Under the pieces are notes generated by a model that was not told the origin of the DNA, ran no database searches, and saw nothing but the letters and a program-made list of their open reading frames with translations. Made by a program: the position numbers and the translations under genes. Shown in pieces: positions 1 to 10,544 of a stretch of DNA of 64,000 bases; the first letter of the stretch is position 1; every line of letters starts with the position of its first letter. The DNA comes from Amphibalanus amphitrite (lineage: Eukaryota; Arthropoda; Thecostraca; Balanomorpha; Balanidae): positions 620,001-684,000 of the forward strand of contig NW_024881675.1 of assembly GCF_019059575.1 (NCBI RefSeq), written 5' to 3'.

Positions 1-235
1 CATATCTAACGTCCGTGGAAGAATCTAAGCTCGTGGCTCCTTAACTTCATGGTTAAAATCCAGTTTAAATGACGGGGAACCGCATAACGTCGCGAAAATA
101 AAACCCACGAATTCCAAAAATTGTGCAAAATGTAAAATGAGCTCTACATTTTGCACATACTTTGGAATTCGTGGGTTTTTATTTTCGCGACGTTATGCGG
201 TTCCCCGTCATTTGAACCGGATTTTAACCATGAAG
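1..235. repeat. Head-to-head inverted pair of 144-bp satellite monomers
   Basis: Positions 1-130 are the reverse complement of the satellite unit found further right, and 142-235 is the same unit in forward orientation, so the two face each other across a short centre near 131-141 (AAATGAGCTC). Arms of about 100 bases are nearly perfect, for example the block around CGCGACGTTATGCGGTTCC, read forward at about 186-204 and reversed at about 77-95. This is a large DNA palindrome and marks an inversion of the array. The array probably continues left of the window. Confidence 0.9.
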
Positions 236-239
236 TTAA

Positions 240-1118
240 CCCTATTAGTGGCAGGCTCCTGGCTACCCCATATTAGTGGCAGGGGGGGGGGGCTGTTTAC
301 GACCCCCCTTGATATCTCGAGATCTAACGGGCCGATTTTCAAAATTCAAACGGCATTCGATTTGGCTCAACGAGATCTACATTTCTAAAAAAAGTAAAAT
401 TAAAAAATGTCAATAGGGGGGTACAGGGGGGCAAAAAAGGGCAAATTGCAGATACATTTTAGACTGTTTATCACGGCCAGGTTTCTGAACCAATCTTAAC
501 GCAACTTTTGCCGATCGATAGAGAATGAACCAGGAATTCACATGGATCCTAAAAATATGCATTTTCAAAAATCATAGGCGGATACAGATCATTGAGATTG
601 GGGGTACACAAAAAGTATAGTAAATAAGGTTTTTGTTGGTACTGTTTCTAAAAAGGGTGGCAATGGTCTTGTTATGTTACAATTTTCTTATGAGAGAACG
701 ACTAAAATTGTATTGGTCATGCATAGGCGGTGTCAGGGCACCTATGTTGGGAGGTAAAAAATAACCCCCCTTTTTGGACGCCTGGATCCGCCTATTACAG
801 CAAAAACGTGTCAAAAGAGGATGCACAATAACTTTGTATATGTTATCACATGATACCTTTCATTCACTGTTCGTAAAACTGGTGCAGCATCGTGATCTTC
901 GCCCAAATGACTCGCTTCACGAATAGGACCCCCCAATTCCCAGTGCTCTGGAGCCGCCCCTGGTAAAGTTATGAACTTGAAATTTTCAGGGAATGTGCCC
1001 AATTTAGTTTTAAGAAAAGTCAGAAAATTTCAGCATCGTAGCTTCAGCGGTTTCGGAGATATTCCCGAAAAACCTGAGGGGTGGATAAAAACAACCCCCC
1101 CCCCTGCCACTAATAGGG
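240..1118. mobile_element. TTAA-flanked piggyBac-like MITE inside the satellite
   Basis: An 879-bp non-coding insertion flanked by TTAA on both sides (236-239 and 1119-1122). Ends are inverted copies, CCCTATTAGTGGCAGG on the left and CCTGCCACTAATAGGG on the right. The end motif is repeated once more at about 267-284. A G-run (282-292) followed by a C-run (303-308) lies just inside the left end, and a C-run (1094-1103) inside the right end. The interrupted satellite sequence (GAAGTTAAAGAGCC) is present uncut in neighbouring monomers, so the target and the TTAA duplication are visible directly. TTAA plus CCC ends is the piggyBac superfamily signature. No transposase is encoded, so it is non-autonomous. 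Confidence 0.85.
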
Positions 1119-2712
1119 TTAAAGAGCCACGAGCTTGGATTCTGCCACGGACGTTAGATCTGGATGAGCTCTACATTTTGCACATACTTTGGAATTCGTG
1201 GGTTTTTATTTTCGCGACGTTATGCGGTTCCCCGTCATTTAAACCAGATATTAACCATGAAGTTAAAGAGCCACGAACTTGGTTTCTTCCACGGACGTTA
1301 GAACTGGATGAGCTCTACATTTTGCACATACTTTGGAATTCGTGGGTTTTTATTTTCGCGACGTTATGCGGTTCCCCGTCATTTAAGCCAGATATTAACC
1401 ATGAAGTTAAAGAGTCACGAACTTGGATTCTTCCACGGACGTTAGATCTGGATGAGCTCTACAATTTGCACATACTTTGGAATTCGTGGGTTTTTATTTT
1501 CGCGACGTTATGCGGTTCCCCGTCATTTAAGCCGGATTTTAACCATGACGTTAAAGAGCCACGAGCTTGGATTCTGCCACGGACGTTAGATCTGGATGAG
1601 CTCTACATTTTGCACATACTTTGGAATTCGTGGGTTTTTATTTTCGCGACGTTTTACAGTTCCCCGTCATTTAAACCGGATTTTAACCATGAAGGCGTTG
1701 AGCCACGAGCTTGGATTCTTCCACGGACGTTAGATCTGGATGAGCTCTACATTTTGCATATACTTTGGAATTCGTGGGTTTTTATTTTCGCGACGTTTTG
1801 CGGTTCCCCGTCATTTAAACCAGATATTAACCATGAAGTTAAAGAGCCACGAACTTGGTTTCTTCCACGGACGTTAGATCTGGATGAGCTCTACATTTTG
1901 CGCATACTTTGGAATTCGTGGGTTTTTATTTTCGCGACGTTATGCGGTTCCCCGTCATTTAAACCAGATATTAACCATGAAGTTAAAGAGCCACGAACTT
2001 GGATTATTCCACGGACGTTAGATCTGGATGAGCTCTACATTTTGCACATACTTTGGAATTCGTGGGTTCTTATTTTCGCGACGTTATGCGGTTCCCCGTC
2101 ATTTAAACCGGATTTTAACCATGAAGGCGTTGAGCCACGAGCTTGGATTCTTCCACGGACGTTAGATCTGGATGAGCTCTACATTTTGGATATACTTTGG
2201 AAATCGTGGGTTTTTATTTTCGCGACGTTATGCGGTTCCCCGTCATTTAAACCAGATATTAACCATGAAAGTAAAGAGCCACGAACTTGGTTTCTTCCAC
2301 GGACGTTAGAACTGGATTAGCTCTACATTTTGGATATACTTTGGAATTCGTGGGTTTTTATTTTCGCGACGTTATGCGGTTCCCCGTCATTTTAACCAGA
2401 TATTAACCATGAAGTTAAAGAGCCACGAGCTTGGATTCTTCCACGGACGTTAGATCTCGATGAGCTCTACATTTTGCACATACTTTGGAATTCGTGGGTT
2501 TTTATTTTCGCGACGTTATGCGGTTCCCCGTCATTTAAACCGGATTTTAACCATGAAGTTAAAGAGCCACGAGCTTGGATTCTTCCACGGACGTTAGATC
2601 TGGATGAGCTCTACATTTTGCATATACTTTGGAATTCGTGGGTTTTTATTTTCGCGACGTTATGCGGTTCCCTGTCATTTAAACCGGATTTTAACCATGA
2701 AGATCAGCTCAA
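1119..2712. repeat. 144-bp tandem satellite array, about 11 copies
   Basis: The period is exactly 144 bases, measured from successive AAAGAG(C/T)CACGA starts at 1121, 1265 and 1409. Each monomer carries CCACGGACGTTAGA, GAGCTCTACATTTTGCA and CGCGACGTTATGCGG. Because 144 is a multiple of 3, one frame stays open for 449 codons with a repeating 48-residue translation. Copy-to-copy differences are largely amino-acid changing (Asp/Glu, Ile/Phe, Ala/Thr, Val-Lys/Gly-Val) and one copy has an in-frame stop, so I read it as non-coding satellite. The last copy decays after about 2700. Confidence 0.92.
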
Positions 2713-4531
2713 AAGTTAAAATAAATGTCATATTCGTGTTCAGCATGGTCAACTTAACCCATGCCATGAATCTGAAGTGATTTGGAATTCGTCGCTGAAT
2801 ACGTATACGTATACGTCGCTAAGTTCACGGACATTTTACACCGGACTGTCTGTCCTGATTGTGCATGTTATAGAGCGGATGTTGCGGGATGACTTTTTAA
2901 TAGGCCGACTCGACCCCATTCCACCGGACAGGCTGGATCGCCATCGCTGGGCCACACCCGGACACTTGAGGACGCGAAGGTCGCGAGTATGAGGCAACAG
3001 CGACAAGCAAAGGGTCCGCCGTCACGCTGGTGGTCCAGTCATGACCCAGTTGTCGCTATCAGCAAAAATCGTGTCCATGTGAAACTAGGAACGCCGACAC
3101 ATTGGTTGGACACAGGACAACTGCCCAAGACGGATAGCGTATAACGGCACTGATGAGACCCCGATTTGAAAGATTTAATTTACGGATGAAGCGCGAATGC
3201 GATTTAGCTTCATGGGCACGCTTTGCTGTCCTTATCACGCATGGTGAATGTACTGATGGATCCGGGGCATTTAGAGCCATGCACCTCTTCAGTTGCACGT
3301 TTGTTTGTTCGACCTCTTCCCCTCCCCCGCTAAAATGTCGAAATGCGAGATTTGCGTCGCCCCTTGCTTCTAAACAGCCTCTGCCGCACGTCAACCAACT
3401 TATTAGACATGGGCCATGAATTGTTCTCCCTTCCATCCTCCAAAAAGTCTCGCCATTGCTTTCCTTTTGCCAAAAAAATAAACAGATATGTAACTAAAAA
3501 GGTAACAACGGTCTGGCTTCACGGAATCACGGCCGTGTGACTGACAGCTCCACAGCTAAGCTCCCTAAATGGACGGCGAGGATTAATTAGCACCAGCTTT
3601 GGCGTGTTGTGCTAGCGGGAGCGCGCATGGAAAGGTCCAGAATCCGCCGTGGTAAAACTGCCGTGGTCGGGCAACACCAGGCCTCTGCCTACCTACTCTG
3701 AGCAGGACACAGAGCGCGTTCGTCGTGCCGCCTATCATGTCATGTGTTTTGTCGTCTCATTAGCTTTACATATAAGGGTGTCAAAAGTAAGTGCGACGAT
3801 AAATAATGGCACGAAGTCGGCCAGCAGCCTGCCCCACGTCACGGCATGTGCAGTTCCACTGGCTACTGGTTTTTAATGTTTTCGCCTTTCAGCTGAATGC
3901 CGTTTGAGTGTCTGCCGACTCGCTTATATAACAAGCTTGCCGTCAGTTCGAATGTTACCTTGAACACGAGCCATCAGTGGCCAGACCCAAAGTTACGGGC
4001 GACGTTGTTTTGCCCTGTACCTACTAGCCCCTTAAAATTACTGTAATCAAGAATTATATAAAACGTGTCATTATTTTGATCTATGCATAGGTCGGATAGC
4101 ATCTAGCCCCATGCCATCATGGGAAACCCCTCACCCATAATACCATTCAAATATGTAACTGCATTGCGTGGCCAAGTTTATGGTGAGGATGCAAAGGCGA
4201 GCGCTTCTTACAAATGTGGTATGTATTGAAGCTCAATGATCGACAAGAGACGGCGCTCACAGCCATAATAAAACCAGCGCTGACCGACTCGGTCGACCCC
4301 TGAGCGGCGCTGGACTAGATGCAACAATGGCGGCCGGTCGGCCGGTCGGTGCCGGCGCTGCCACGACCCAGCGGTACCACCCGTGGGACCGACCCTGGAC
4401 AATTCACACAACACGCGATATCGGACACCTCCCACGCCGCAGGTCAGATCCAACACTCCCCACACCCACCCTGAACACAGGGACGGTCACAGGTCGTCCC
4501 GTGCCCGCGCCCCAGCCGCCGCGGCGACCTG
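2713..4531. other. Intergenic stretch, no gene seen
   Basis: Downstream flank of the minus-strand zinc-finger gene. Only short, unconvincing reading frames occur. A small (TACGTA) run lies near 2798-2816. No repeat or RNA gene recognised. The 3' UTR of the neighbouring gene must lie here, but no clear AATAAA was found on the minus strand. Confidence 0.5.
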
Positions 4532-6710
4532 TCATAACGCCAGCGGCTTCTGGCGCAGGTCCACGACGCAGCAGCGCGGGTACAGTCTGACGATCTGCGC
4601 CAGAGTTGGCACGTTGACACGCATCGACGTGGCGCCACCCAGCGTCAGCTGCGTGGTCACCTCCGAAAAGCTGCTCACTGGCGGCGGCTTAGTGCCGTAG
4701 AAGGAGTAGGGCGCAGCGATGCGGCGTGCGCCACCTGTCGATTTCAGCGCCACGCCGCGGCCGACGCGCGCGTAACTGAGCCGCGCGCCAGCGGTCGACT
4801 TGCGCGCCACACCGCGGGGAGACTGGCCCGTGGATCGGGTCGCCGACGCAGGGCCGGGCGGCCTCTTACTGGCCGGACTGACGCCGTCGGTGGAGCGTTT
4901 GGTGCCGCGACTGCCGCGGCTGCCGGTAGTGATGTCAGAGCGGGCCGGCGAGGCGCCGCGTGCCGCTGCCGGGCCCGACTGGTCGCGCACAGATCGCTTC
5001 ATCTGCTGGTACTCGCGCTCCAGGTGGTCGAGCAGCACGACCCGCTCCGGCTCGCCCGGATGCTTTCGGGCGTGGTGGCGAGACACGACGGTGCGCATGC
5101 CGTCAACGTAGCCACACGTCTCGCACTTGTAGCGTTTATAGTGCGATAGTAGATGGGCGTCAACGTAGGTTACGCGGGAGCCCGTGTAGCTGCACAGGGG
5201 ACACCGGAACGAGCCCGGCGGGGCAGCTGGAGGTGTCGACGACGGCCCGGCCGCCGCCGCTGGGGCGTCCACGACAGACGCACTCTCAGACCTCAGATCA
5301 CCGGCATCAGAGTCACCAGAAGGTGGCTCGATCGGGTGTGACGACAGTGGCGCACTCGCGACGCTCGGCTCCGCTTTACGTGCCGTGTACGATTCCACCT
5401 TGAGCTCCAGCTGTGGATGTTTCTCTGCGTGGTGCGCTTCACCAATAGCTCGAGTTGCGAAACGGGTCTCCTTGCACCATCTGCACTTGTAGCGGACCTG
5501 GCGATCGTGCGCACGTGTCGTGAAGTCGGTAATAGGTGCACCCGGGTGCACGTTTGTCAGGTGGGCGCGGAGCAGGGGCAGCTTGGCCGTCATGAACGAG
5601 CAATGGTTGCAGGCGTACCGCTGCATCTGTTTGATGATTTTGAACCGCTGGTTGCTGTGCTGCGCCTTCCAGTGACCGCGCAGCTGCGGAATGGTGCCGC
5701 GCTCGTCGCAGAAGCCGCACTTGTAGATGGGCGCCGACGGCGACTCGGCCGCCGCCGCGGGCGGAGGCACCACCCGCCTCGGTGACGCCTCGGCCTCAGA
5801 CTTCGGCTCTTCCTCAGCCGCCGTCTGCGGAACCGGCTCCGGCTCTGCTGTCGGCGGCGCCGCTTCATCGGGCTTAGGTTCGGGCCCGGCCTCTTGCTTC
5901 TCCTGTTTGGGCTCCTCGTCGGCGGGCGGCCTGCCCTCGATCTGACGCTCCTGGTGGTCCAGCACCGCCTCAATCTGCAGACGAAACGCATTGCAACCGT
6001 AATCACAAAGATACAAGAGATGATCCATTGGGAATACACGACCATTCTCAGCCCATTTTCTGCCACATCCATCTGTCTGATATGAGTTCGTGTACCGACG
6101 AAAAATAAGATGATAAATTACTTGAATATGCTACATCAATTTAATGCTCCAGAGCGAAAACAAATTAGCACCAAAACTGACAGCTATGGTAACTATTAGA
6201 TAAGTAACCAAATAACTGCAAGGACCATAGCATCCCAGAGAAAGTATAGGTATCGGTTACTGAAGTAAGAGTGCACCTCTGATTATAAACAAATCAATTT
6301 TAGTCCAATGATAGATCGAACGGACAATCTAAGATGGCAAACATGTCTACGCAACCACCAACCCACTGAAGGCAGGCAGCGGCGAAAGCTTATCTTGAAA
6401 GCAAGCTACTAATGTAATTAATAATTACTGATAAGTGCGATGTATGTGAAAACGTCGTGTAACAAAAAAGAGCAGGCATTATTTGATGATAACTCCGGTG
6501 ACTAAACAACACCATAAAATGCGTGCTATGTCAATCAAACACAGTAAAGGGGAAAATATGACATACTCACCAGGCGCGGAGCTCCTTCCAGAGCCGAAAT
6601 CTTGCGGCAAAGGAGGGGGATTGAGAAAAATAGAGGAAGAAAGGCGGAAAGGTAGAGATGGGGATGAAGGGAGAGAGACAGTGAGAGAGAGGAGAGAGGG
6701 GGAGAGGAGG

Positions 6711-6806
<96 letters not shown>

Positions 6807-9800
6807 GAGAGAGGAAAAGGAAGTGGAGCAAATACAGAGGAGAGGATAGTGAAATCAATCACGTTACTCACCCACTCTTCCTGCGCCGAGTCGGGAGTCA
6901 GCGGCACGATGGCCTCGGGCAGCCGGGCCACCTTATGCATCATCTCGTGGTGACGCTTCATGTTGGCCATCGACGTGTTCATGTGGCCGCAGTTGCCGCA
7001 CACGAACCTGAAGCACAAGACGAAGGTGTGAATCGTCAGCCAGAGCCATCCAGCTCACAGCGGCGTCACAGACTGAACGATCACGATCTGAGCTATCACG
7101 GACTGAGCTGGCCAGCAAACGGTACATTACAGACTAAGCTATGACGATTTCAGGTGTCGTGGACTGGGCTATTACGATTTCAATTGTCACAGTCTGAGCT
7201 ATAACGATCTCAGTTAACACGGATCGAGCTATAACGACCTCAGGTGTCGTGGACTGAGCTAGTACGATATCAGTTGTCACTGACTGAGCTATAACGATCT
7301 CAGTTGTCACGGATTGAGCTATAACGTAACGATCTCAGTTATCGTGGACTGAGCTATTACGATATCAGTTGTCACGGACTGGGCCATAACGATCTCAGTT
7401 GTCACGGATTGAGCTATAACGATCTCAGTTGTGGACTGAGCTAGTACGATATTAGCTGTCACGGACTGAGCTATAACAATCTCAGTTGTCCCGGAATGAG
7501 CTATAACGATCTCAGTTGTCGTGGACTGAGCTAGCACGATATGAGATATCAGTTGTCACGGACTGCACTATTACGATCTCAGCTGCCACGGACTGAGCTG
7601 CTACGATCTCAGTTGTTGTGCATTAAGCTATTACGATAAAAATCGTCACGGACTGAGCTATTATTATCTCATTTGTCGTTGACTGAGCTATGACGTTATG
7701 AATTGTCACGGGTCGAGCTATGTCGAACTCAGTTCTCGTGGACTGAGCTGTTACGATATCAATTGTCACGGACTGAGTTAGTATGAATCAGTTGTGGACT
7801 GAGCTATTACGATACCAGTTGCTACGGACTGAGCTATCACTATCTCAGTGATCACAACTTATTGTTCACGAAATGAGATCACGACCTGAGGTATCACGGA
7901 CTGAGTAATCACGTACTGTGCTTAAATTATCACGGACTGAGCTATCATAGACTGAGTTAGCCAGCAGTCAGGACCTCCAATTCATCATGAATGTTTTGAG
8001 CACGACAGACTAGTCATATAAATGAGGAAGCAATATCCGCGCGAATCAAAACTGCAGTAAAGCCCCCGAACGTTTTATGTCTAATGAAATTAATGTCATT
8101 CCCGGACGTTTGTGATTCACCTGTTGTAGCCAAGCTCCTTGTACAGATGCATGGTGAAGTCGCGTTTCCGCCTGGTCCGGTACTTCTTACACCTGGGACA
8201 GACGAACTGCTTCGCATCCACGTCCGCGTCACCCTTGGGCCCGAGCTCGCACGACTTGGACTCGAACAGCGATAAGAACTCATCGTCCGTGGCCCGCGCC
8301 GGGGCCGCACCGTCGGCCTCAGTCGGCTCCTCCCTCCGTGGAGACTCCGGCTCCGGCTCCGACGTCTGGTCAGGCTCCGACGTATGCTCATGATCAGGTT
8401 TAGGCTCCGGGACCTCCGGCGCCGCCGGCTGCCGCATCCTCCCGGAAGTCGTGTGTCGGAGCGCCCTCTTGATGGCCCTACGACGCGCCTGTCCAGCCGC
8501 CCCCTTCGAGCCGTTTCGGCTGGCCAGCGCTCCAGCCGGTGGTGACGGTAGCGCGGGCCTCTTCACTGGCGACTTCTGGCCGGTGGACAGTTTGCGTTTC
8601 ATCGGCGAGCCGCGCGCCACCTTCACCTCCTCGATGAGGATGCCGCGGACGTGACGAATGCGGCGCGGGTTGTTGCGCTGCCAGATGGGCTGGCACTGCT
8701 CCACCTTGGCCGCCGCCTCTGCGTCCGCCTCCTCCACCTTGTAGTAGAGGGCGAACACCGAGACCGGCTCGTCGGGATGCTTGGTGGCGAAGTGCTCGTC
8801 GAATTCGCTACGCACGGAGCTGCGCATCGAGCACAGGCCGCACTTGAACTGGTTGCGGCTCAGGCCGTGCCCAGTCGCCACATGTTCGACCACCTCGAGC
8901 TGCAGCAGCGCCTGGTACTTGCACAGTCCGCAGCGCCACGGCTTGAAGAGCGGCCGCGACGCCTCGTCGTCGTCGGGCTCTCGCACCACCACGTCTGCCA
9001 GCGGAAGCATCGGGTGTTTGTCACGCACGTGTCGCGTCACCAGACTGCGCTGGTAGTGGTTGTAGATGCAGTACTTGCACTTGTACAGGCGCGGCCCGTG
9101 CAGGCGCAGGTGGGCGCTCAGCTTGTCCGGGATCATGTAGAGGTCGGTGCAGTGCGGGCACGGATAGGTGATCATCTGGCCGTGCAGCGCCTGGATGTGA
9201 TACTTGAGCATGGTGTCGTTGAGCGTCAGATACACGCAGCCGGGGATGCTGCAGATGTACCGCTTGTCCTCAGTCACCTCCTTGGGCAGCCGCTCGAGGT
9301 CGGCCGGCGACAGCTCCTCGGCCTTCCTGGGCACGCCCACCTCGCCGGAGCTGCTGGCCAGGTTGGCCATCTTGTCAAACATCTTCTCGCCGCGCTGGTC
9401 GCAAGGCCGCGGGTTGATGGGCGCCGCCACGGGCAGCGGCGCAGTGCCGTCGCTGCGCCGGTGGCACAGCAGGTGCTTCCGCAGATTGCGCGTCACCTTG
9501 GTGCTGTACGGACAGAGCTTACACTGCATCGCCCGGAAGAGCACGGGTCGGTGCGGCAGCTGGTCGATCTCCTCCACGCCGAAGCTCTTCTGTTCGGCTC
9601 CGCTGGCGGCCGGCGGCTGTTCGGCGCGCGGCACGCACTGGCGCGGGTACACCACGAATTGGTCGCGCTCGGGGTCGGCGCGGTCAGCCACCAGTGGCAG
9701 CGTGGTGCAGCTCGACATGCGGTGCTGCTGCTTCAGGTGCTTGGTCACCGCGTTCGGCATGGACGCACAGAAGTCGCACATCGCACACGAGTATCGTTTA

Positions 9801-10279
9801 GGCCCGTGCTGTCGGATGTGCTCCAGGGCCGTGCCGACGTGTTTCACCTGTTTGGGGCAGTGGAAGCAGAGCAGCACGCCGTTCTCGCCGTGCGGACAGC
9901 TCAGCATGTGGTCCTTGAACGACGGCAGCGTGGGGAAGCGCTCGTAGCACCTGGGGTTGCCGCAGCGGTACAGGTCCTCGCCCAGCAGCGGCGCCGGCTC
10001 GCCGGGCGGTGAGGGGGCCTGCGGTGGGCCGCCGGTAGGATCCGCCGCCTCCTCCAGCTCTACCTGCTCCTCGGACGCCGGCCGCTCCGACTCCAGCTCC
10101 TGTTTGACGGCGGCCAGCGCGGCGTCGGCCGCCGGCGGACTGGACGGCGCCGGCGGCAGCTCGGAGCCCAGGCCGGGCTCTTGCTTCACTGACGTCACCG
10201 GCAGGGTCGGCAGCGGCGGCGGCACCTGGGGCGGCGGCGGGGGAGCAGCGGCCGGCGGCACACCGAGCACCACGTCCAT
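4532..10279 (-). CDS. Multi-C2H2 zinc-finger protein, 1245 aa, three exons
   Basis: Exons (minus): 10279-8121, 7007-6872 and 5974-4532. The joins keep frame (phase 2, then 0) with GTGAAT and GTGAGT donors and CTTCAG and CTGCAG acceptors; the total is 1246 codons including stop. The N-terminus is proline-rich and acidic with two VKQE motifs, which match the SUMO consensus. Then come many degenerate C2H2 fingers of the C-x2-C-x12-H-x3-5-H kind, e.g. CAMCDFCASMPNAVTKHLKQQH, CGLCKYQALLQLEVVEHVATGH, CGNCGHMNTSMANMKRHHEMMH, CNHCSFMTAKLPLLRAHLTNVH. Several are followed by HP(D/G)EP-type linkers. Basic Ser/Pro/Arg-rich segments lie near the end of exon 1 and at the C-terminus. Likely a nuclear DNA- or RNA-binding factor; I recognise no named orthologue. 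The start Met at 10279 is the first in a frame open to 10303, and a CAG acceptor just upstream (10304) means an earlier exon is possible. Confidence 0.85.
6713..6805. repeat. (AG)n microsatellite in intron 2 of the zinc-finger gene
   Basis: About 90 bases of nearly uninterrupted GA dinucleotides, with a looser purine-rich flank from about 6640. It lies 67 bases downstream (minus sense) of the 5' splice site at 6871, so the transcript carries a long CU tract there. Confidence 0.97.
7067..7960. repeat. 30-bp minisatellite with dyad-symmetric units
   Basis: About 28 imperfect copies of a 30-base unit in intron 1 of the zinc-finger gene. Each core reads ACTGAG-10 nt-CTCAGT, so each unit can fold as a 6-bp stem with a 10-base loop. 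The interval between hairpins is GTTGTCACGG or GTCGTGG-like. Copies are most regular between 7150 and 7850 and decay at both ends. The open frame across it (a 10-residue repeat) follows from the unit length and is not considered coding. Confidence 0.93.
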
Positions 10280-10544
10280 GGACTGAAGCACAGGGCAGAC
10301 CAACTGTCGATCACAACGCTAGTACACAACCAGATAGGACACGAATGACAGTTGACACAGACGTGCAGTGAACATGGCGAGCTAACTGGAAGTCATCACA
10401 GAAAAAGCGACTTTGTCAATTGAGAATTGATTTTTTTTTATCTCACCCTAAGAAACTGCTTTCATTTAACAATAACCTCCCTACAATACAACCCTCAAGT
10501 TAAATTAATGACAGCGTGTCAGCGATGTATATTGAACAATCTCA

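Noticed and set aside
6479-7018. Long Ser-Leu and Arg-Glu reading frames
   Set aside because: They are translations of the (AG)n microsatellite; only the 7007-6872 exon in this region is real coding.
7319-7537. Repeated ten-residue frame (TEIVIAQSVT)
   Set aside because: Product of the 30-base minisatellite inside an intron; no start, stop or splice context of a gene.
8651-10012. 453-codon plus-strand frame rich in His, Val and Leu
   Set aside because: Exact antisense of the zinc-finger exon; frame openness follows from GC-rich codon bias.
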